NCBI RefSeq assembly: GCF_036663835.1
Contig: NZ_JAXOJT010000001.1
Span: forward strand, 2,232,001 to 2,296,000
Direction: 5' to 3'
Source of the DNA: Sphingomonas sp. LT1P40
GTDB lineage: Bacteria; Pseudomonadota; Alphaproteobacteria; Sphingomonadales; Sphingomonadaceae
Length of the DNA stretch: 64,000 nucleotides
A model generated the notes under the pieces. That model had not been told where the DNA came from, did no database searches, and saw nothing but the letters and a program-made list of their open reading frames with translations. Shown in pieces: positions 19,670 to 29,925 of the stretch. Both the position numbers and the translations under genes were made by a program. Positions within the stretch are counted from its first letter, which is position 1. The number at the start of each line of letters is the position of its first letter.

Positions 19670-20622
19670 CACCGAAACCCCAACCACCAGATCAACAGGA
19701 TATTGACCCCCAGCAGCGGCAACGCCGTCGCCAGCTGCGCCTTGATAACCCCGTTGCGGTCTTTCAGTTCGAGTAAGGCGGCTGGCACCAGATTGAAGTT
19801 CGCCGCCATCGGCGTCATCAGCGTCCCGCAGAATCCGGCGAGCATCCCGATCGCCCCGATCACCGCCGGATCGCCGCCATATTGCCGGATCAGCAGCGGC
19901 ACGCCGATCGCCGCCGCCATCACCGGGAATGCGGCGAACGCATTGCCCATAATCATCGTGAACAACGCCATACCGAGCGCGAACACCAGCACGGTCAGGA
20001 ATATGCTGCCCCCCGGAATCACCGCCCGCGTCGCATCGCCGATCACCGTGCCGACCCCGGCGGCGGCGAACACCACGCCCAGCGCCGCCAACATCTGTGG
20101 CAGCACCGCCGCCCAGCCGATCGAATCGATCAGCCGCCGCCCCTCCTGCATCGGCGCCACTGCCGGCGGTCTCAACCACACGAACAGCACCAGCACCGCC
20201 GCCAGCACGCCGACGCCCAGCAGCACATAGGTCTCACGCTTCGCCTCGATCAGCCCCGAACTGCCCAGCGGCGTGTAATTGTAGAGCAAGGTCCCGATCA
20301 GTGCGGTTGCCGGGATGATGAGCGCGGGCAGGAACAGCCGGTTCCCCAACCGCAAGCTGAACGCCTCGCGCTCCGCTTCGCTCGTCGTCGGCGGATCGCC
20401 GCGCCCAATCGCCCCGAACCCAGCCAGCCCGGCAAGGCCCAGCACCAGCACCCCGTTGCCCAGATCGCCGATATAGGATCCGCCGAGCAAACTCAGCGCC
20501 ATTAGCCCCCAGAACGCCGCATTGCCCAACCTTTTGCCATTGGTCCGGTCGAGCGCGCTCAGCCCAGCGAATGTCGAGAACATGAAGCCAGCGAGGATAT
20601 ACAGCGCCGACAACCCGATCAT
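19669..20622 (-). CDS. DUF979 membrane protein, probable 5-oxoproline transporter subunit
   Basis: A 317-residue polytopic membrane protein with about nine hydrophobic segments, for example ALYILAGFMFSTFAGLSAL at the start and ALPLLGVNILLIWWLGF at the end. The conserved stretch MLAGFCGTLMTPMAANFNLVPAALLELKD is characteristic of DUF979. Family members are annotated as the second subunit of a 5-oxoproline transporter with DUF969. ATG 20622 overlaps the DUF969 stop (ATGA), so the pair is made together. Confidence 0.88.
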   Translation of the reverse strand: MIGLSALYILAGFMFSTFAGLSALDRTNGKRLGNAAFWGLMALSLLGGSYIGDLGNGVLVLGLAGLAGFGAIGRGDPPTTSEAEREAFSLRLGNRLFLPALIIPATALIGTLLYNYTPLGSSGLIEAKRETYVLLGVGVLAAVLVLFVWLRPPAVAPMQEGRRLIDSIGWAAVLPQMLAALGVVFAAAGVGTVIGDATRAVIPGGSIFLTVLVFALGMALFTMIMGNAFAAFPVMAAAIGVPLLIRQYGGDPAVIGAIGMLAGFCGTLMTPMAANFNLVPAALLELKDRNGVIKAQLATALPLLGVNILLIWWLGFR

Positions 20623-21290
20623 CGCCGCGCCCGCCCCAACCGGCGGTCGAGCAGCAACAGCCGCGCCGCATGGATGGCGAACGCGGCAATCGCCGTCGGG
20701 ATCGCCCACACCGCCAGCTCCAGCGGGGCAAGGACGATGCCGTATGTCGCCAGCGTCGCCTGAATCAACACGATCGATCCAATGGCGAAGAAGATGTCTT
20801 CGCCAAAGAACAGCCCGACATTGTCCGTCGCCGCCGCCTGTGCCTTAACCGTCTCGGTCTCCTCCTCGTTCAAGCTGCCATGCTGCTGCTCCGCCGCCGC
20901 CAGTGCCATCGGTGCCACTAAAGGCCGCACCGTCTGCGGGTGACCCGCAGTCGAATGCAACCCGATCGCCGCCGTGATCTGACGATACAACAGGTAAAGG
21001 ATCAACAGCCGCCCCGCCGTCGCCCGCCGAAACCCGCCAATCACCGCCCGCGCCCGCTGCTGCAGTCCATAGCGCTCAAGCAGCCCGATCACCGGCAGCA
21101 CGATCCACACGATGGCAATGATGCGATTGTCGTTAAACGCCTTGCCGAACGCCGAGATCACCTCGACCGGCCCCATCCCCGCCAGCAAGCCGGTGACGAG
21201 CGCCGAGGCCGTGACCACCAGCATCGGATTGAGCTTCAGCGCGAAACCGATGACCACCACAAGGATGCCGAGCAACGGCAGCCAGCTCAT
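20619..21290 (-). CDS. DUF969 membrane protein, probable 5-oxoproline transporter subunit
   Basis: A 223-residue polytopic protein starting with the hydrophobic LPLLGILVVVIGFALKLNPM and containing IVWIVLPVIGLLERYGLQQRA, typical of DUF969. A polar loop (EEETETVKAQAAATDNVG) divides it, followed by IFFAIGSIVLIQATL. DUF969 and DUF979 occur together and are annotated as one transporter for 5-oxoproline. Its ATG overlaps the 5-oxoprolinase stop, which supports uptake coupled to hydrolysis. Confidence 0.88.
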   Translation of the reverse strand: MSWLPLLGILVVVIGFALKLNPMLVVTASALVTGLLAGMGPVEVISAFGKAFNDNRIIAIVWIVLPVIGLLERYGLQQRARAVIGGFRRATAGRLLILYLLYRQITAAIGLHSTAGHPQTVRPLVAPMALAAAEQQHGSLNEEETETVKAQAAATDNVGLFFGEDIFFAIGSIVLIQATLATYGIVLAPLELAVWAIPTAIAAFAIHAARLLLLDRRLGRARR

Positions 21291-24200
21291 GCGTTATACC
21301 CCCCGCCGCCGGGCGTCAGGATCGTGAACACCTCGCCGGCTTCCATCTCGACTGACGCCGTCGCGCCCAGTTCCTCGACCGATCCGTCAGCGCGCTCGAT
21401 CCGGTTGACCCCCGCCGCACCGTCCTCACCGCCCGCGAACCCGAACGGCGGCACGCGGCGGCGGTTGGACAGGATGCCCGCACGCATCGGTTCGAGGAAA
21501 CGGATGCGCCGCACCGCGCCGTCGCCGCCACGCGACGCGCCTGCCCCGCCCGATCCTCGCCGGATCGAGAATTCCTCCACCAGCACCGGAAACCGCGTCT
21601 CCAGCACTTCAGGGTCAGTCAGGCGGCTGTTGGTCATATGCGTCTGTACCGCCGCCGTGCCATCGAACCCCGGCCCCGCGCCCGATCCGCCCGCGATCGT
21701 CTCGTAGTATTGGTGGCGTTCGTTGCCGAAGGTGAAGTTGTTCATCGTCCCCTGCGCCCCCGCCATCGCGCCGAGCGCGCCGAACAGCGCGTCGGTCACC
21801 ACCTGGCTGGTCTCGACATTGCCCGCGACGACCGCTGCGGGATAGCGCGGATTGAGCATCGACGCTTCGGGTACATGGATGGTGACCGCGCGCAGACACC
21901 CGTCGTTGAGCGGGATCGGCTCGTCCACCAGACAGCGAATGACGTACAGCACCGCCGCGCGGACTACCGACAATGGCGCATTGAAATTGTCCGGTTGCTG
22001 ATCGCTCGTGCCCGTAAAGTCGAAGGTCAGCGTACTCGCATCCCGATCCACCCGCACCGCGACTTCGACCGCTGCGCCATTGTCCATTTCATAACGAAAC
22101 ACGCCATCCGAGAGTCCGGCGATCAGCCGCCGCACCGCCGCCGCCGCCTGATCCTGTACATGCCCCATATAGGCGCGGACGATATCGGCACCGCTCTCGC
22201 CGCACAGCCGCTGCAACTCGCCCGCTCCGCGCGCGCAGGCGGCGATCTGGGCGGAGAGATCGGCGATATTCTGGTCGATATTGCGCGCCGGCCAGCGTCC
22301 GCTGCCAAGTAGCGCGCGCGTCGCCGCCTCACGCAGCCGTCCATTCTCGACCAACAGGAAATTGTCGAGGACGACGCCTTCCTCCTCGATGCTGCGGCTG
22401 TCGGGCGGCATCGACCCAGGGCTGATCCCGCCGATATCGGCATGATGCCCGCGCGCCGCGACGAAGAAATCGGGCGTGTCGCCATTCCCTGCGAACACCG
22501 GCTGGATCACGGTGATATCAGGCAAATGAGTGCCGCCATCATAAGGCGCATTAAGCGCATAGACGTCGCCGCGCCGGATGCCGCGCCCGTCCGCGCCACG
22601 CTTGTTCAGGACAGTGCGAATGCTCTCCCCCATCGAGCCCAGATGCACCGGGATATGCGGTGCATTGGCGATCAGGCTTCCCTCGGCGTCGAACAGCGCA
22701 CACGAAAAATCGAGCCGCTCGCGGATGTTGACCGACGTCGCGCTGTGGCGCAGCGCAGCGCCCATCTCCTCGGCGATCGCCATGAACAATCCCGCGAAAA
22801 TCTCCAGCCGCACCGGGTCCACCGCAGCATCGACGGCGGCCCGCGCACGCGCGCTGGTTCGGGACAGCATGATGCACCCGACCGCATCGATCGCGGCGGT
22901 CCAGCCGGGTTCGACCACCGTCGTCGCCACCGGGTCGATCATCAACGCCGGCCCCGCGACATTCGCGTCCACCGCCAGTTCCGCGCGGCGATGGACGGGC
23001 GCGTCATGCCATTCACCGCCGGAAAAGATGCGGACCGTGGCTACTGCCGCCTGTCCGGTCACCGGCGGCGATGCCAGCGCTACATCCTCGGCACCGCCCG
23101 CCACGGCCTCAGCGCCCAGTCGGTCGATCACCACCTCGCCCTCGGGCGCATAGCCGAACCGCTCAACAAAACCTTCGACGAACGCCGCCCGCATCGCGGT
23201 GAACGTGTCGCCAATCACCTCGATCGTGCTCTCGGACCCACCCAGCCGCAGATGCGCGGCGATCTCGACCGTCTCGGCGGCGACGCCTTGCGCCGTCAGC
23301 CCAGCTCGCGCACGGTCCGACAGTTCGGCGACGGCGGCATCGAACACCTGCTGGTTCGCCGCGTCCAACGCCAACCCCAATGTCCGCTCGCGCAGCTCGC
23401 GCCGCTTCGCCAGCCCGATGCCATAGGCCGACAGTACGCCCGCCAGCGGGTGGATCAGCACGCGCTCGATCCCCAGTGCATCGGCGACCAGGCAGGCATG
23501 CTGCCCGCCCGCGCCACCGAAACAGGCGAGCGCAAACCGCGTCACATCCTGCCCGCGTGCGACGGATATCGACTTGATCGCATTGGCCATGTCCGCCACC
23601 GCGATGGCCACCAGCCCTTCCGCCGCAGCCTCGGGCGACAGGCCCGCCGCATCCGCGACCTCGGCAAGCCGCTCGCGCGATACTGCAATATCGAGCGGCG
23701 CATCGCCGTCAGGTCCAAAAAGCGCTGGAAAAAACGCAGGCTGCAACTTGCCCAGCGCGGCATTGCAATCGGTCACCGTCAGCGGCCCGCCGCGCCGGTA
23801 GCAGGCCGGACCCGGCACCGCCCCCGCCGATTGCGGCCCGACACGCAGCCGCCCATTCTCGAACCGGCAAATCGACCCGCCTCCGGCCGCCACCGTGTGA
23901 ATCCGCAGCATCGGTGCCCGGATGCGCGCGCCCGCGACAATCGTCTCGCTGTCCCGCTCATATTTTCCGGCGAACAGCGACACGTCGGTCGACGTGCCGC
24001 CCATATCGAACCCGACAACGCGGTCGAACCCCGCCACGCGCGCCGTCTCCGCCATGCCGACGATGCCGCCCGCCGGGCCTGACAGGATCGCATCCTTGCC
24101 CCGGAACGACGCGCCGGGTGCCAGCCCGCCATTCGACTGCATGAACAGCACCGGCTGCCCGCCCAGCGCCGCCTCCAGCCCCTCGACATAGCGGCGCAGC

Positions 24201-24856
24201 ACCGGCGACAGATAGGCGTCTACAACGCTGGTATCGCCGCGCCCGATCAGCTTGATGAGCGGCCCGACCTCATGGCTGACCGACACCTGCGCAAAGCCGA
24301 TATCACGGGCGATCTCTCCCACGAGTGCTTCATGCGCCGGGTAGCGATAGCCGTGCATCAGCACGATTGCGATCGCGCGAAAACCCCTGTCGAACGCCTC
24401 GATCAGCGCGACCCGCACCGCGTCCGGATCGGGCGCGCGCAACACGTCGCCCGCCGCAGTCACGCGCGCATCGATCTCGACCACCGCATCATGCACCGGC
24501 GGGGCACGGCGAATCGCCCGCGCGAAAATGTCGGGCCGGTCCTGCGTCCCGATCGTCAGTGCGTCGCCAAAGCCGCGCGTGATCGCCAGACATACCGGCT
24601 CGCCCTTGCGCTCCAGCAAGGCGTTGGTGGCGATGGTGGTGCCGATCCGCACCGCCATCGGTGGCAACAATCCCTCGCTTACGCCCGTCAGTCGCCGGAT
24701 CGCGGCGACCGCGGCATCGTCATAGTGGCCGGGGCTTTCCGACAGCAGCTTGGCGGTTTCGAGTGCGCCATCGGGCCGTTGTGCGACGACATCGGTGAAG
24801 GTACCCCCGCGATCGATCCAGAAATGCCAGTGTGCGGAGGAGATTTCGACTGTCAC
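21287..24856 (-). CDS. 5-oxoprolinase (hydantoinase A/B fusion)
   Basis: A 1,189-residue enzyme that opens 5-oxoproline to glutamate with ATP. The N-terminal half is the HyuA/actin-like ATPase domain: [14 protein letters not shown] at the start, [14 protein letters not shown] and [13 protein letters not shown]. The C-terminal half is Hyu[25 protein letters not shown] sequence, [19 protein letters not shown] and GGGGYN at the very end. The GTG at 24856 was chosen because family proteins begin a few residues before the FWIDRGG motif; ATG 24907 adds 17 residues. It leads a six-gene minus-strand operon. Fused-type oxoprolinase differs from the three-gene PxpABC enzyme. Confidence 0.93.
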   Translation of the reverse strand: MTVEISSAHWHFWIDRGGTFTDVVAQRPDGALETAKLLSESPGHYDDAAVAAIRRLTGVSEGLLPPMAVRIGTTIATNALLERKGEPVCLAITRGFGDALTIGTQDRPDIFARAIRRAPPVHDAVVEIDARVTAAGDVLRAPDPDAVRVALIEAFDRGFRAIAIVLMHGYRYPAHEALVGEIARDIGFAQVSVSHEVGPLIKLIGRGDTSVVDAYLSPVLRRYVEGLEAALGGQPVLFMQSNGGLAPGASFRGKDAILSGPAGGIVGMAETARVAGFDRVVGFDMGGTSTDVSLFAGKYERDSETIVAGARIRAPMLRIHTVAAGGGSICRFENGRLRVGPQSAGAVPGPACYRRGGPLTVTDCNAALGKLQPAFFPALFGPDGDAPLDIAVSRERLAEVADAAGLSPEAAAEGLVAIAVADMANAIKSISVARGQDVTRFALACFGGAGGQHACLVADALGIERVLIHPLAGVLSAYGIGLAKRRELRERTLGLALDAANQQVFDAAVAELSDRARAGLTAQGVAAETVEIAAHLRLGGSESTIEVIGDTFTAMRAAFVEGFVERFGYAPEGEVVIDRLGAEAVAGGAEDVALASPPVTGQAAVATVRIFSGGEWHDAPVHRRAELAVDANVAGPALMIDPVATTVVEPGWTAAIDAVGCIMLSRTSARARAAVDAAVDPVRLEIFAGLFMAIAEEMGAALRHSATSVNIRERLDFSCALFDAEGSLIANAPHIPVHLGSMGESIRTVLNKRGADGRGIRRGDVYALNAPYDGGTHLPDITVIQPVFAGNGDTPDFFVAARGHHADIGGISPGSMPPDSRSIEEEGVVLDNFLLVENGRLREAATRALLGSGRWPARNIDQNIADLSAQIAACARGAGELQRLCGESGADIVRAYMGHVQDQAAAAVRRLIAGLSDGVFRYEMDNGAAVEVAVRVDRDASTLTFDFTGTSDQQPDNFNAPLSVVRAAVLYVIRCLVDEPIPLNDGCLRAVTIHVPEASMLNPRYPAAVVAGNVETSQVVTDALFGALGAMAGAQGTMNNFTFGNERHQYYETIAGGSGAGPGFDGTAAVQTHMTNSRLTDPEVLETRFPVLVEEFSIRRGSGGAGASRGGDGAVRRIRFLEPMRAGILSNRRRVPPFGFAGGEDGAAGVNRIERADGSVEELGATASVEMEAGEVFTILTPGGGGYNA

Positions 24857-24981
24857 ACCCCCTGATAGGCCGGTCGCATCGCCCCCGCCAGCGGAACGCG
24901 GCAGCATTCGCTCTCGAAAAGGTTGACCGCAAGCGCTTCACTATGGCAACCGCGCGGACCGGTCGCGGGCTTCTGGTGCAC

Positions 24982-25055
24982 GCGGGTATAGTACAATGGT
25001 AGTACAGCAGCCTTCCAAGCTGAATACACGGGTTCGATTCCCGTTACCCGCTCCA
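24982..25055 (+). tRNA. tRNA-Gly (TCC anticodon)
   Basis: A 74-base cloverleaf with encoded CCA. The acceptor arms GCGGGTA (24982) and TACCCGC pair fully, the anticodon loop is CTTCCAA, giving TCC, and the T-arm GGGTTCGATTCCC is standard. It reads the GGA/GGG codons. Confidence 0.96.
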
Positions 25056-25120
25056 GCCCCGAAACCAAAAATCTTTACGACAATGGTGCGATGCGGTATT
25101 TCCTGGGTAGGGGGTTACCG

Positions 25121-25354
25121 ATGCTACCTGCGCGTGAGATATTCTTTCACTATGGCTGGATCGCGCTGCCGCTGGTCGCCGCGATCGCGCTGCTTGTGTT
25201 CTGGCGTCGGCGTCAGGCAAAAATCGCAAAAATCGCCGACCGCCGGGAACGGCATGCCCGCAACGTGGCGCATCAACGCGCGTGGGACTGGCTGATGGGT
25301 CGCTCGCGTCATCTGCGCCTCACCCATATCCAGGACGACGATCAGCCGGCCTGA
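25121..25354 (+). CDS. Small single-pass membrane protein
   Basis: A 77-residue protein with one membrane helix (GWIALPLVAAIALLVFW) followed by a very basic stretch (RRRQAKIAKIADRRERHARN) and a soluble tail. Start ATG 25121 has an excellent GGTAGGGGG site; the in-frame ATG at 25091 has none. The gene lies between two tRNA genes. No family is recognised and no catalytic motif is visible. Confidence 0.6.
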   Translation: MLPAREIFFHYGWIALPLVAAIALLVFWRRRQAKIAKIADRRERHARNVAHQRAWDWLMGRSRHLRLTHIQDDDQPA

Positions 25355-25385
25355 CGGCCAGACATTCAACGATCGTTCGAGAAAA

Positions 25386-25471
25386 TGGTGGAAGGGACTG
25401 GATTCGAACCAGTGTACGCTCACGCGGGCAGATTTACAGTCTGCTGCCTTTAACCACTCGGCCACCCTTCC
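25386..25471 (-). tRNA. tRNA-Tyr (GTA anticodon)
   Basis: An 86-base cloverleaf with encoded CCA. Acceptor GGAAGGG pairs with CCCTTCC, the anticodon loop CTGTAAA gives GTA, the long variable arm CCCGCGTGAGCG fits a class II tRNA, and the T-arm CTGGTTCGAATCCAG is normal. Confidence 0.96.
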
Positions 25472-25566
25472 ATGCGGCACGCCGAAGCGAGTGGGGGCCA
25501 ATGCCGAAGGGTGCCCCGGCTGTCAACGCCTTGCGCCGCGCTTTTCCGCCGCCTAGCACGCTATTC

Positions 25567-26319
25567 GTGAGCCAGAGACCAAAACGCGGGCATCGTCCCT
25601 CCAATCAATCCGCCACCCGCCCCCGTTTCTGGGGTCGCCATCCCGTGATCGCTGCGCTGGCCAATCCCCAACGCACCGTGCGCAAGGTATGGGGGACGCG
25701 CGAGGCGCTGGGCGCGCTCGATCTGCCTCCGGTGCTGCCGATCACCTATGCCGACGCCGCCGATCTGGGACGGCTGGTGCCACCCGACGCGCCGCATCAG
25801 GGGATCGTGATCGAAGTCGATCCGCTCGACGACATCTGGCTGGGCGACCTGCTCGAATCGGGCGCAGACGACCGGCGACCGCTGCTGGTGCTCGATCATG
25901 TGACCGATCCGCACAATGTCGGCGCGATTCTGCGTTCGGCCGCCGCGTTCGACGCGCTGGGGATCGTAACGCACGACCGCCACACGCCGCCCGAATCGGG
26001 CACGCTCGCCCGCGCTGCATCGGGCGCGCTGGAAATGGTGCCATGGGTTCGCGTCGTAAACCTGGCCCGTGCGCTGGACGAAATCGGCGAGGCGGGTTTC
26101 TGGCGGATCGGTCTAGCGGGCGAGGCAAAGGGCACGCTGGCCGAGGTGATGGGCGACACCCGCCCCGCCTTGGTGCTGGGGGCCGAGGGCGAAGGCATGC
26201 GTCAGAACACCGCCGCGCATTGCGACGATCTGGCACGGCTGCCGATCTCGCCCAGGGTGGAGAGCCTGAACGTGTCCAACGCGGCTGCGATCGCACTCTA
26301 CGCGGCACTATCGCGCTGA
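25567..26319 (+). CDS. rlmB: 23S rRNA 2'-O-ribose methyltransferase, RlmB/TrmH family
   Basis: A SpoU-family SAM methyltransferase of about 250 residues. A substrate-binding domain starts at RFWGRHPVIAALANP, and the knotted catalytic domain shows LVLDHVTDPHNVGAILRSAAAFDA, LVLGAEGEGMR and LNVSNAAAIALYAA, the three SpoU motifs. RlmB modifies G2251 of 23S rRNA; the exact target here is inferred from overall similarity. The start is uncertain: GTG 25567 fits the usual short basic N-terminus, but the frame is open further upstream, with an ATG at 25501 just after tRNA-Tyr. Confidence 0.9.
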   Translation: MSQRPKRGHRPSNQSATRPRFWGRHPVIAALANPQRTVRKVWGTREALGALDLPPVLPITYADAADLGRLVPPDAPHQGIVIEVDPLDDIWLGDLLESGADDRRPLLVLDHVTDPHNVGAILRSAAAFDALGIVTHDRHTPPESGTLARAASGALEMVPWVRVVNLARALDEIGEAGFWRIGLAGEAKGTLAEVMGDTRPALVLGAEGEGMRQNTAAHCDDLARLPISPRVESLNVSNAAAIALYAALSR

Positions 26320-26346
26320 GCAGCGCCAACGGGGGGAGAAGTTACG

Positions 26347-27126
26347 ATGTTCGACCGTTTCAAGGGCATCGCCCTCGCGCTGATCGCGCCGCTGGTGTTG
26401 GTCGGCTGTGCATTCAGCCCGGGAAAGTTCGTATCCTCGCTCACCATCCTCGCCGATCGCAGCTTTACCTTCAGCTATCAGGGTGAGGTGATCGCGGTCG
26501 ATATCGCTGGCGAGATGGCAAAGGGGATGGGCGACGCCTTCAAGAGCGACGACAAGGACAAGAAAGAGATCAGCACCACGGCGCTGCTGCGCGCGGCATC
26601 GTGGCAGGATGAGGATGCAGCCGGCAACGAAACCGAAGGCGGGATGACGGATGACAGCGCTACGGATGCGGCGGAGAAACAGGCGGAGAAGGACGCCAAG
26701 TTCAAGGCGATCGCCGAGGCGCTGACCAAAGAGGCCGGTTACCGCAAAGTCGAATATAGGGGCGAGGGCGTCTTCCTGATCGACTACCAGATCAGCGGCA
26801 AACTCACCCACGCCTTTCTGTGGCCGTTCAATGTCGATGCGGAAGTGATCTTTCCCTTCGTCGTCGTCGAAATGCGCGGACGCGATCAGGTACGACTGAA
26901 GGCCCCGGCGTTCGGTGACAATGATTCGCCCGCCAAGGGCAAGGGCGGCGACAGCAAGGCCAAGCTCGACGGCATGTTCACACTCGTCACCGACGGTGAG
27001 ATCGTCAGCCAGAATAACGAGGATGGGGCGAAGACCGAAGGCGTGCGGAAGACCGTGACGTGGAAAGCCACCCCGTTGAGCAAGGACGCGCCGATGGCGG
27101 TGGTGAAGGTCGCTCCGCTGCCTTAA
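26347..27126 (+). CDS. Putative lipoprotein
   Basis: A 259-residue protein with a lipoprotein signal peptide ending LVLVGC (Cys21). The mature part has a polar, acidic insert rich in Asp/Lys/Glu (about residues 70-125: [22 protein letters not shown]), then a beta-rich region ([20 protein letters not shown]). I recall similar sphingomonad lipoproteins of unknown role. ATG 26347 has a GGGGGGAG site. It ends tail-to-tail with the ferredoxin gene, overlapping by four bases. Confidence 0.8.
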   Translation: MFDRFKGIALALIAPLVLVGCAFSPGKFVSSLTILADRSFTFSYQGEVIAVDIAGEMAKGMGDAFKSDDKDKKEISTTALLRAASWQDEDAAGNETEGGMTDDSATDAAEKQAEKDAKFKAIAEALTKEAGYRKVEYRGEGVFLIDYQISGKLTHAFLWPFNVDAEVIFPFVVVEMRGRDQVRLKAPAFGDNDSPAKGKGGDSKAKLDGMFTLVTDGEIVSQNNEDGAKTEGVRKTVTWKATPLSKDAPMAVVKVAPLP

Positions 27127-27446
27127 TCTTCGGCGGCGATGGTCACCTTCAACCCGTCCAGCGCGGAGGTGAACTGGATCTGGCACGACAGGCGCGAGAA
27201 ATCATTGCGGTCTGACGAGCTGTCGAGCAGGTCGTTCTCGTCCTCGCTCATCGCCGGAAGTTTGGCCGCAAAGTCCGGATCGACATGGACATGGCACGTG
27301 GCGCAGGAGCAGCAACCGCCGCACAGAGCCAGCAATTCGTCGAACCCGTTGTCCCGAATGACTTCCATCACGCTCAGGCCCACTTCGCCTTCGACTTCGC
27401 GTTCTTCACCTTCGCGCGTCACGACGATAAGCTTGGGCATGTTCAT
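27123..27446 (-). CDS. 2Fe-2S ferredoxin, adrenodoxin type
   Basis: A 107-residue electron carrier. Cluster ligands are Cys42, Cys48, Cys51 and Cys88 (C-x5-C-x2-C-x36-C), in [15 protein letters not shown] and SRLSCQI, the adrenodoxin/putidaredoxin arrangement. It also has an extra pair of cysteines at 45 and 46. Such ferredoxins serve cytochromes P450 or Fe-S assembly; no partner oxygenase or reductase is nearby. A second possible start lies two codons in. Confidence 0.92.
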   Translation of the reverse strand: MNMPKLIVVTREGEEREVEGEVGLSVMEVIRDNGFDELLALCGGCCSCATCHVHVDPDFAAKLPAMSEDENDLLDSSSDRNDFSRLSCQIQFTSALDGLKVTIAAED

Positions 27447-27503
27447 CTCCTCAGGTTTTCGCGCCCATGCCGGGGATCGGCGTGGTTTTCAAGGATTCGC
27501 CGC

Positions 27504-28127
27504 ATGGGTCTGACCGCCGACCAGCTTCGCACCTCGCTCGATGCCATCGCCGCGACTGAACCGCTGATGGCGGCGGCGGTCGCTCGCGTCGGCTATCCCG
27601 AGCCGCGCATCCGCGAACCGGGCTATGAAACATTACTGCGCACGATCGTCGGCCAGCAGGTCAGCGTCGCCGCAGCAGCATCAATCTGGAACAAGCTGGC
27701 GGCGGCACTGGGCGACCTGACCGATCCGGTGATCGTTGCCGCCGCTTCCGACGAGACGCTACGTGCGGCGGGGCTGTCGCGGCAAAAGGCCGGCTATGCC
27801 CGCAGTCTGGCGGAAGAGGTAACAAGCGGTCGGCTCGACCTGACCGCGCTGCCCGCCGATGACGAGGAAGCCATCGCACAGATGATACGGGTGAAGGGCA
27901 TCGGGCGCTGGTCGGCGGAAATCTATCTGTTGTTCGCCGAGGGTCGCGTGGACATCTGGCCGGCCGGCGATTTGGCCGTGCAGATCGAGATCGGACGGAT
28001 CCTCGGCCATGCCGAGCGCCCGTCGGAAAAACTGACCCGCCACCTCGCCGAAGCGTGGCGGCCGCATCGTGGTGCGGCGGCGATCATGGCGTGGCACCAT
28101 TACAAGGCGGATATGGACGTCATCTGA
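27504..28127 (+). CDS. DNA-3-methyladenine glycosylase (AlkA-like)
   Basis: A 207-residue base-excision repair enzyme of the helix-hairpin-helix family. The TIVGQQVS segment, the HhH loop MIRVKGIGRWSAEIYLL and the catalytic Asp region IWPAGDLAVQIEI follow the AlkA pattern. It lacks the N-terminal domain of E. coli AlkA, as many alphaproteobacterial forms do. It should remove alkylated purines. Start ATG 27504. Its 3' end overlaps the ABC transporter gene (convergent) by 28 bases. Confidence 0.9.
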   Translation: MGLTADQLRTSLDAIAATEPLMAAAVARVGYPEPRIREPGYETLLRTIVGQQVSVAAAASIWNKLAAALGDLTDPVIVAAASDETLRAAGLSRQKAGYARSLAEEVTSGRLDLTALPADDEEAIAQMIRVKGIGRWSAEIYLLFAEGRVDIWPAGDLAVQIEIGRILGHAERPSEKLTRHLAEAWRPHRGAAAIMAWHHYKADMDVI

Positions 28128-29803
28128 TCGGAGACGATCGCACCGCCCTCGACCCGGATCACCCGGTCGCAATGCGCCAGACTTTCGGCGCGGTGTGCGA
28201 CCAGCAGGATCGTCGGGCGCGGCGTCAGCGCCTTTAGCCGTGCGAGCAACGCCGCCTCCCCCGCCGGGTCGATCGCCCCGGTCGCTTCGTCCAGGATCAG
28301 CAGCGACGGCCGCCGCAGCAATGCGCGGGCAATCGCCAGCCGCTGGCGCTCACCACCCGACAGCAACGCGCCGCGTTCGCCCACAATGGTGTCCAGACCC
28401 TGCGCCAGGCGCGCCACCACCCCGTCGGCACCGGCGATGCGCAGCGCTTCCAGAATCGCGGCATCGTCGAATGCCGGGTCGCCCCAGCTCACGTTGCGCC
28501 GCACGCTGTCATGGAAGAGAAACGCGTCCTGCGGCAGATAGCCGAGCGCGGCGCGCGGCGCGTGGACTGTCCCGTGCTGTGGCTCGAGCAGCCCCGCCAC
28601 CAGATCGATCAGTGTCGTTTTTCCGCCGCCGGACGGTCCGGCGACCCCGACACATTCGCCCGCCCCAATATGGATTGAAAGTGTCTCGACCCCGCCGCCG
28701 CCCGGATGCCGATAGGTTACATCGACAAGGTCGATATCGCCGACCGCGTTGACCGGCTCCGGGTCGGATCTATCGGACGGCTGCAGATCGCCAAACTCCG
28801 CCTCGATCCCGCGCACCGCGTCATAAGCAGGCGCGTTGTAAACCAGCTGCTGCGTCGCCTGCTGGAGCTGTTGTACCAGCGGTGCCATGCGGGCGAAGAT
28901 CACCGCGAGCGCGATCAGCACAGCGGGGGCGAGTCCGGCGGCGACCCCGCCGCCGATAACCGCTACACCCGCCAGTGCCGAGGCCATCGCCATCAGCGTC
29001 CGTGCGTCGGCCTGTTGCACCGTGAAACGGCGCTGCTCGCGCGTGAGATTGCGTTGTACGTCATCGAACTCGGCGGCGAAGCGGCCGCTCGCGCGCTGCG
29101 CCGCCGCCGCTTTCAATCCGCCGATGAACGCGCCCGCACTGCCCAGCAGCGCATGGTTCGCCCGCACCAGTTGCTGGCCCAGCGCGGCCGTGCCCGGACG
29201 CGCCAGCCGCCATGCGACGCCCCCTGCAACGAGCGCCGCGACCGCCACTGCGGCAAAGCGCGGCGCGAGCACGAAGGCAAGCGTCAGCTGGATCGTCACC
29301 ATCGCCGCCGCCACCGACCCCTGCACCAGATAATGGGTCGCGGTGGACAGGCGCGGAATATCGCTGGCGATCATACTGGTGACGCGGGCGTGATCGAGCC
29401 GCACCAGCAGCTCCCACGACGCGCCCGCAAGCGCCGCGATCACCCGTGTTCGCAACGACTCGACGAACCTCGCCTGCAGGTCGAACAGCGCAAGGTCGCG
29501 CCAGCGCAGCATCAGCGCACGAACGGCCATTACCGCGACGAACAGGGCCAGCAGCCTTGGCAGGGTCAACCCGAACTGGAAACCGAGCCCCGATCCAGCG
29601 AGAGCCGAATCCGCCGGGACCACGATCGCGGTGACCAGCGGTACCAGCAACGCCAAACCCGCCCCTTCCAGAACGGCACCCGCAGCGACCAGACACGCCG
29701 CCTGCACGCCGCGCCCCCCGGCATGTCGCGCGAAATCGGTCACGAGCCGCGACACGCCCGACTTTTGCGGCAATATAATGATCCTGAAATCTGGTTGCGG
29801 CAT
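28100..29803 (-). CDS. ABC transporter, fused permease-ATPase (exporter type)
   Basis: A 567-residue half-transporter: an N-terminal membrane domain of about six helices (GLALLVPLVTAIVVP, LLALFVAVMAVRALM) and a C-terminal ATPase with Walker A GPSGGGKTTLID, signature LLSGGERQRLAIARALL and Walker B LLILDEATGAID. It should act as a homodimeric exporter. There is no C39 peptidase domain, so it is not a bacteriocin-type processor. It is divergent from the RTX serralysin gene, which makes that protein a candidate cargo, but no membrane fusion or outer-membrane partner gene is present. ATG 29803 was preferred to an earlier start at 29899. Confidence 0.88.
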   Translation of the reverse strand: MPQPDFRIIILPQKSGVSRLVTDFARHAGGRGVQAACLVAAGAVLEGAGLALLVPLVTAIVVPADSALAGSGLGFQFGLTLPRLLALFVAVMAVRALMLRWRDLALFDLQARFVESLRTRVIAALAGASWELLVRLDHARVTSMIASDIPRLSTATHYLVQGSVAAAMVTIQLTLAFVLAPRFAAVAVAALVAGGVAWRLARPGTAALGQQLVRANHALLGSAGAFIGGLKAAAAQRASGRFAAEFDDVQRNLTREQRRFTVQQADARTLMAMASALAGVAVIGGGVAAGLAPAVLIALAVIFARMAPLVQQLQQATQQLVYNAPAYDAVRGIEAEFGDLQPSDRSDPEPVNAVGDIDLVDVTYRHPGGGGVETLSIHIGAGECVGVAGPSGGGKTTLIDLVAGLLEPQHGTVHAPRAALGYLPQDAFLFHDSVRRNVSWGDPAFDDAAILEALRIAGADGVVARLAQGLDTIVGERGALLSGGERQRLAIARALLRRPSLLILDEATGAIDPAGEAALLARLKALTPRPTILLVAHRAESLAHCDRVIRVEGGAIVSDQMTSISAL

Positions 29804-29925
29804 CGCACGCTTGTGCCGCGACCCGTCGGCAAAGCGCAACCGGATACCGCGCCCAATCCCACTGGCGCGCACGGTGCCGCGCGCTATAGTCCGTTGCATC
29901 TTCTTGCTTTACCGAGGGGCGAGCC

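Noticed and set aside
22442..24082. A 546-codon plus-strand frame opposite 5-oxoprolinase
   Set aside because: Shadow of the oxoprolinase HyuA/HyuB domains, with no start signal or recognisable domain.
24982..25471. tRNA-Gly/tRNA-Tyr pair as an island attachment site
   Set aside because: No integrase, no direct repeat of a tRNA 3' end and no low-GC block nearby.
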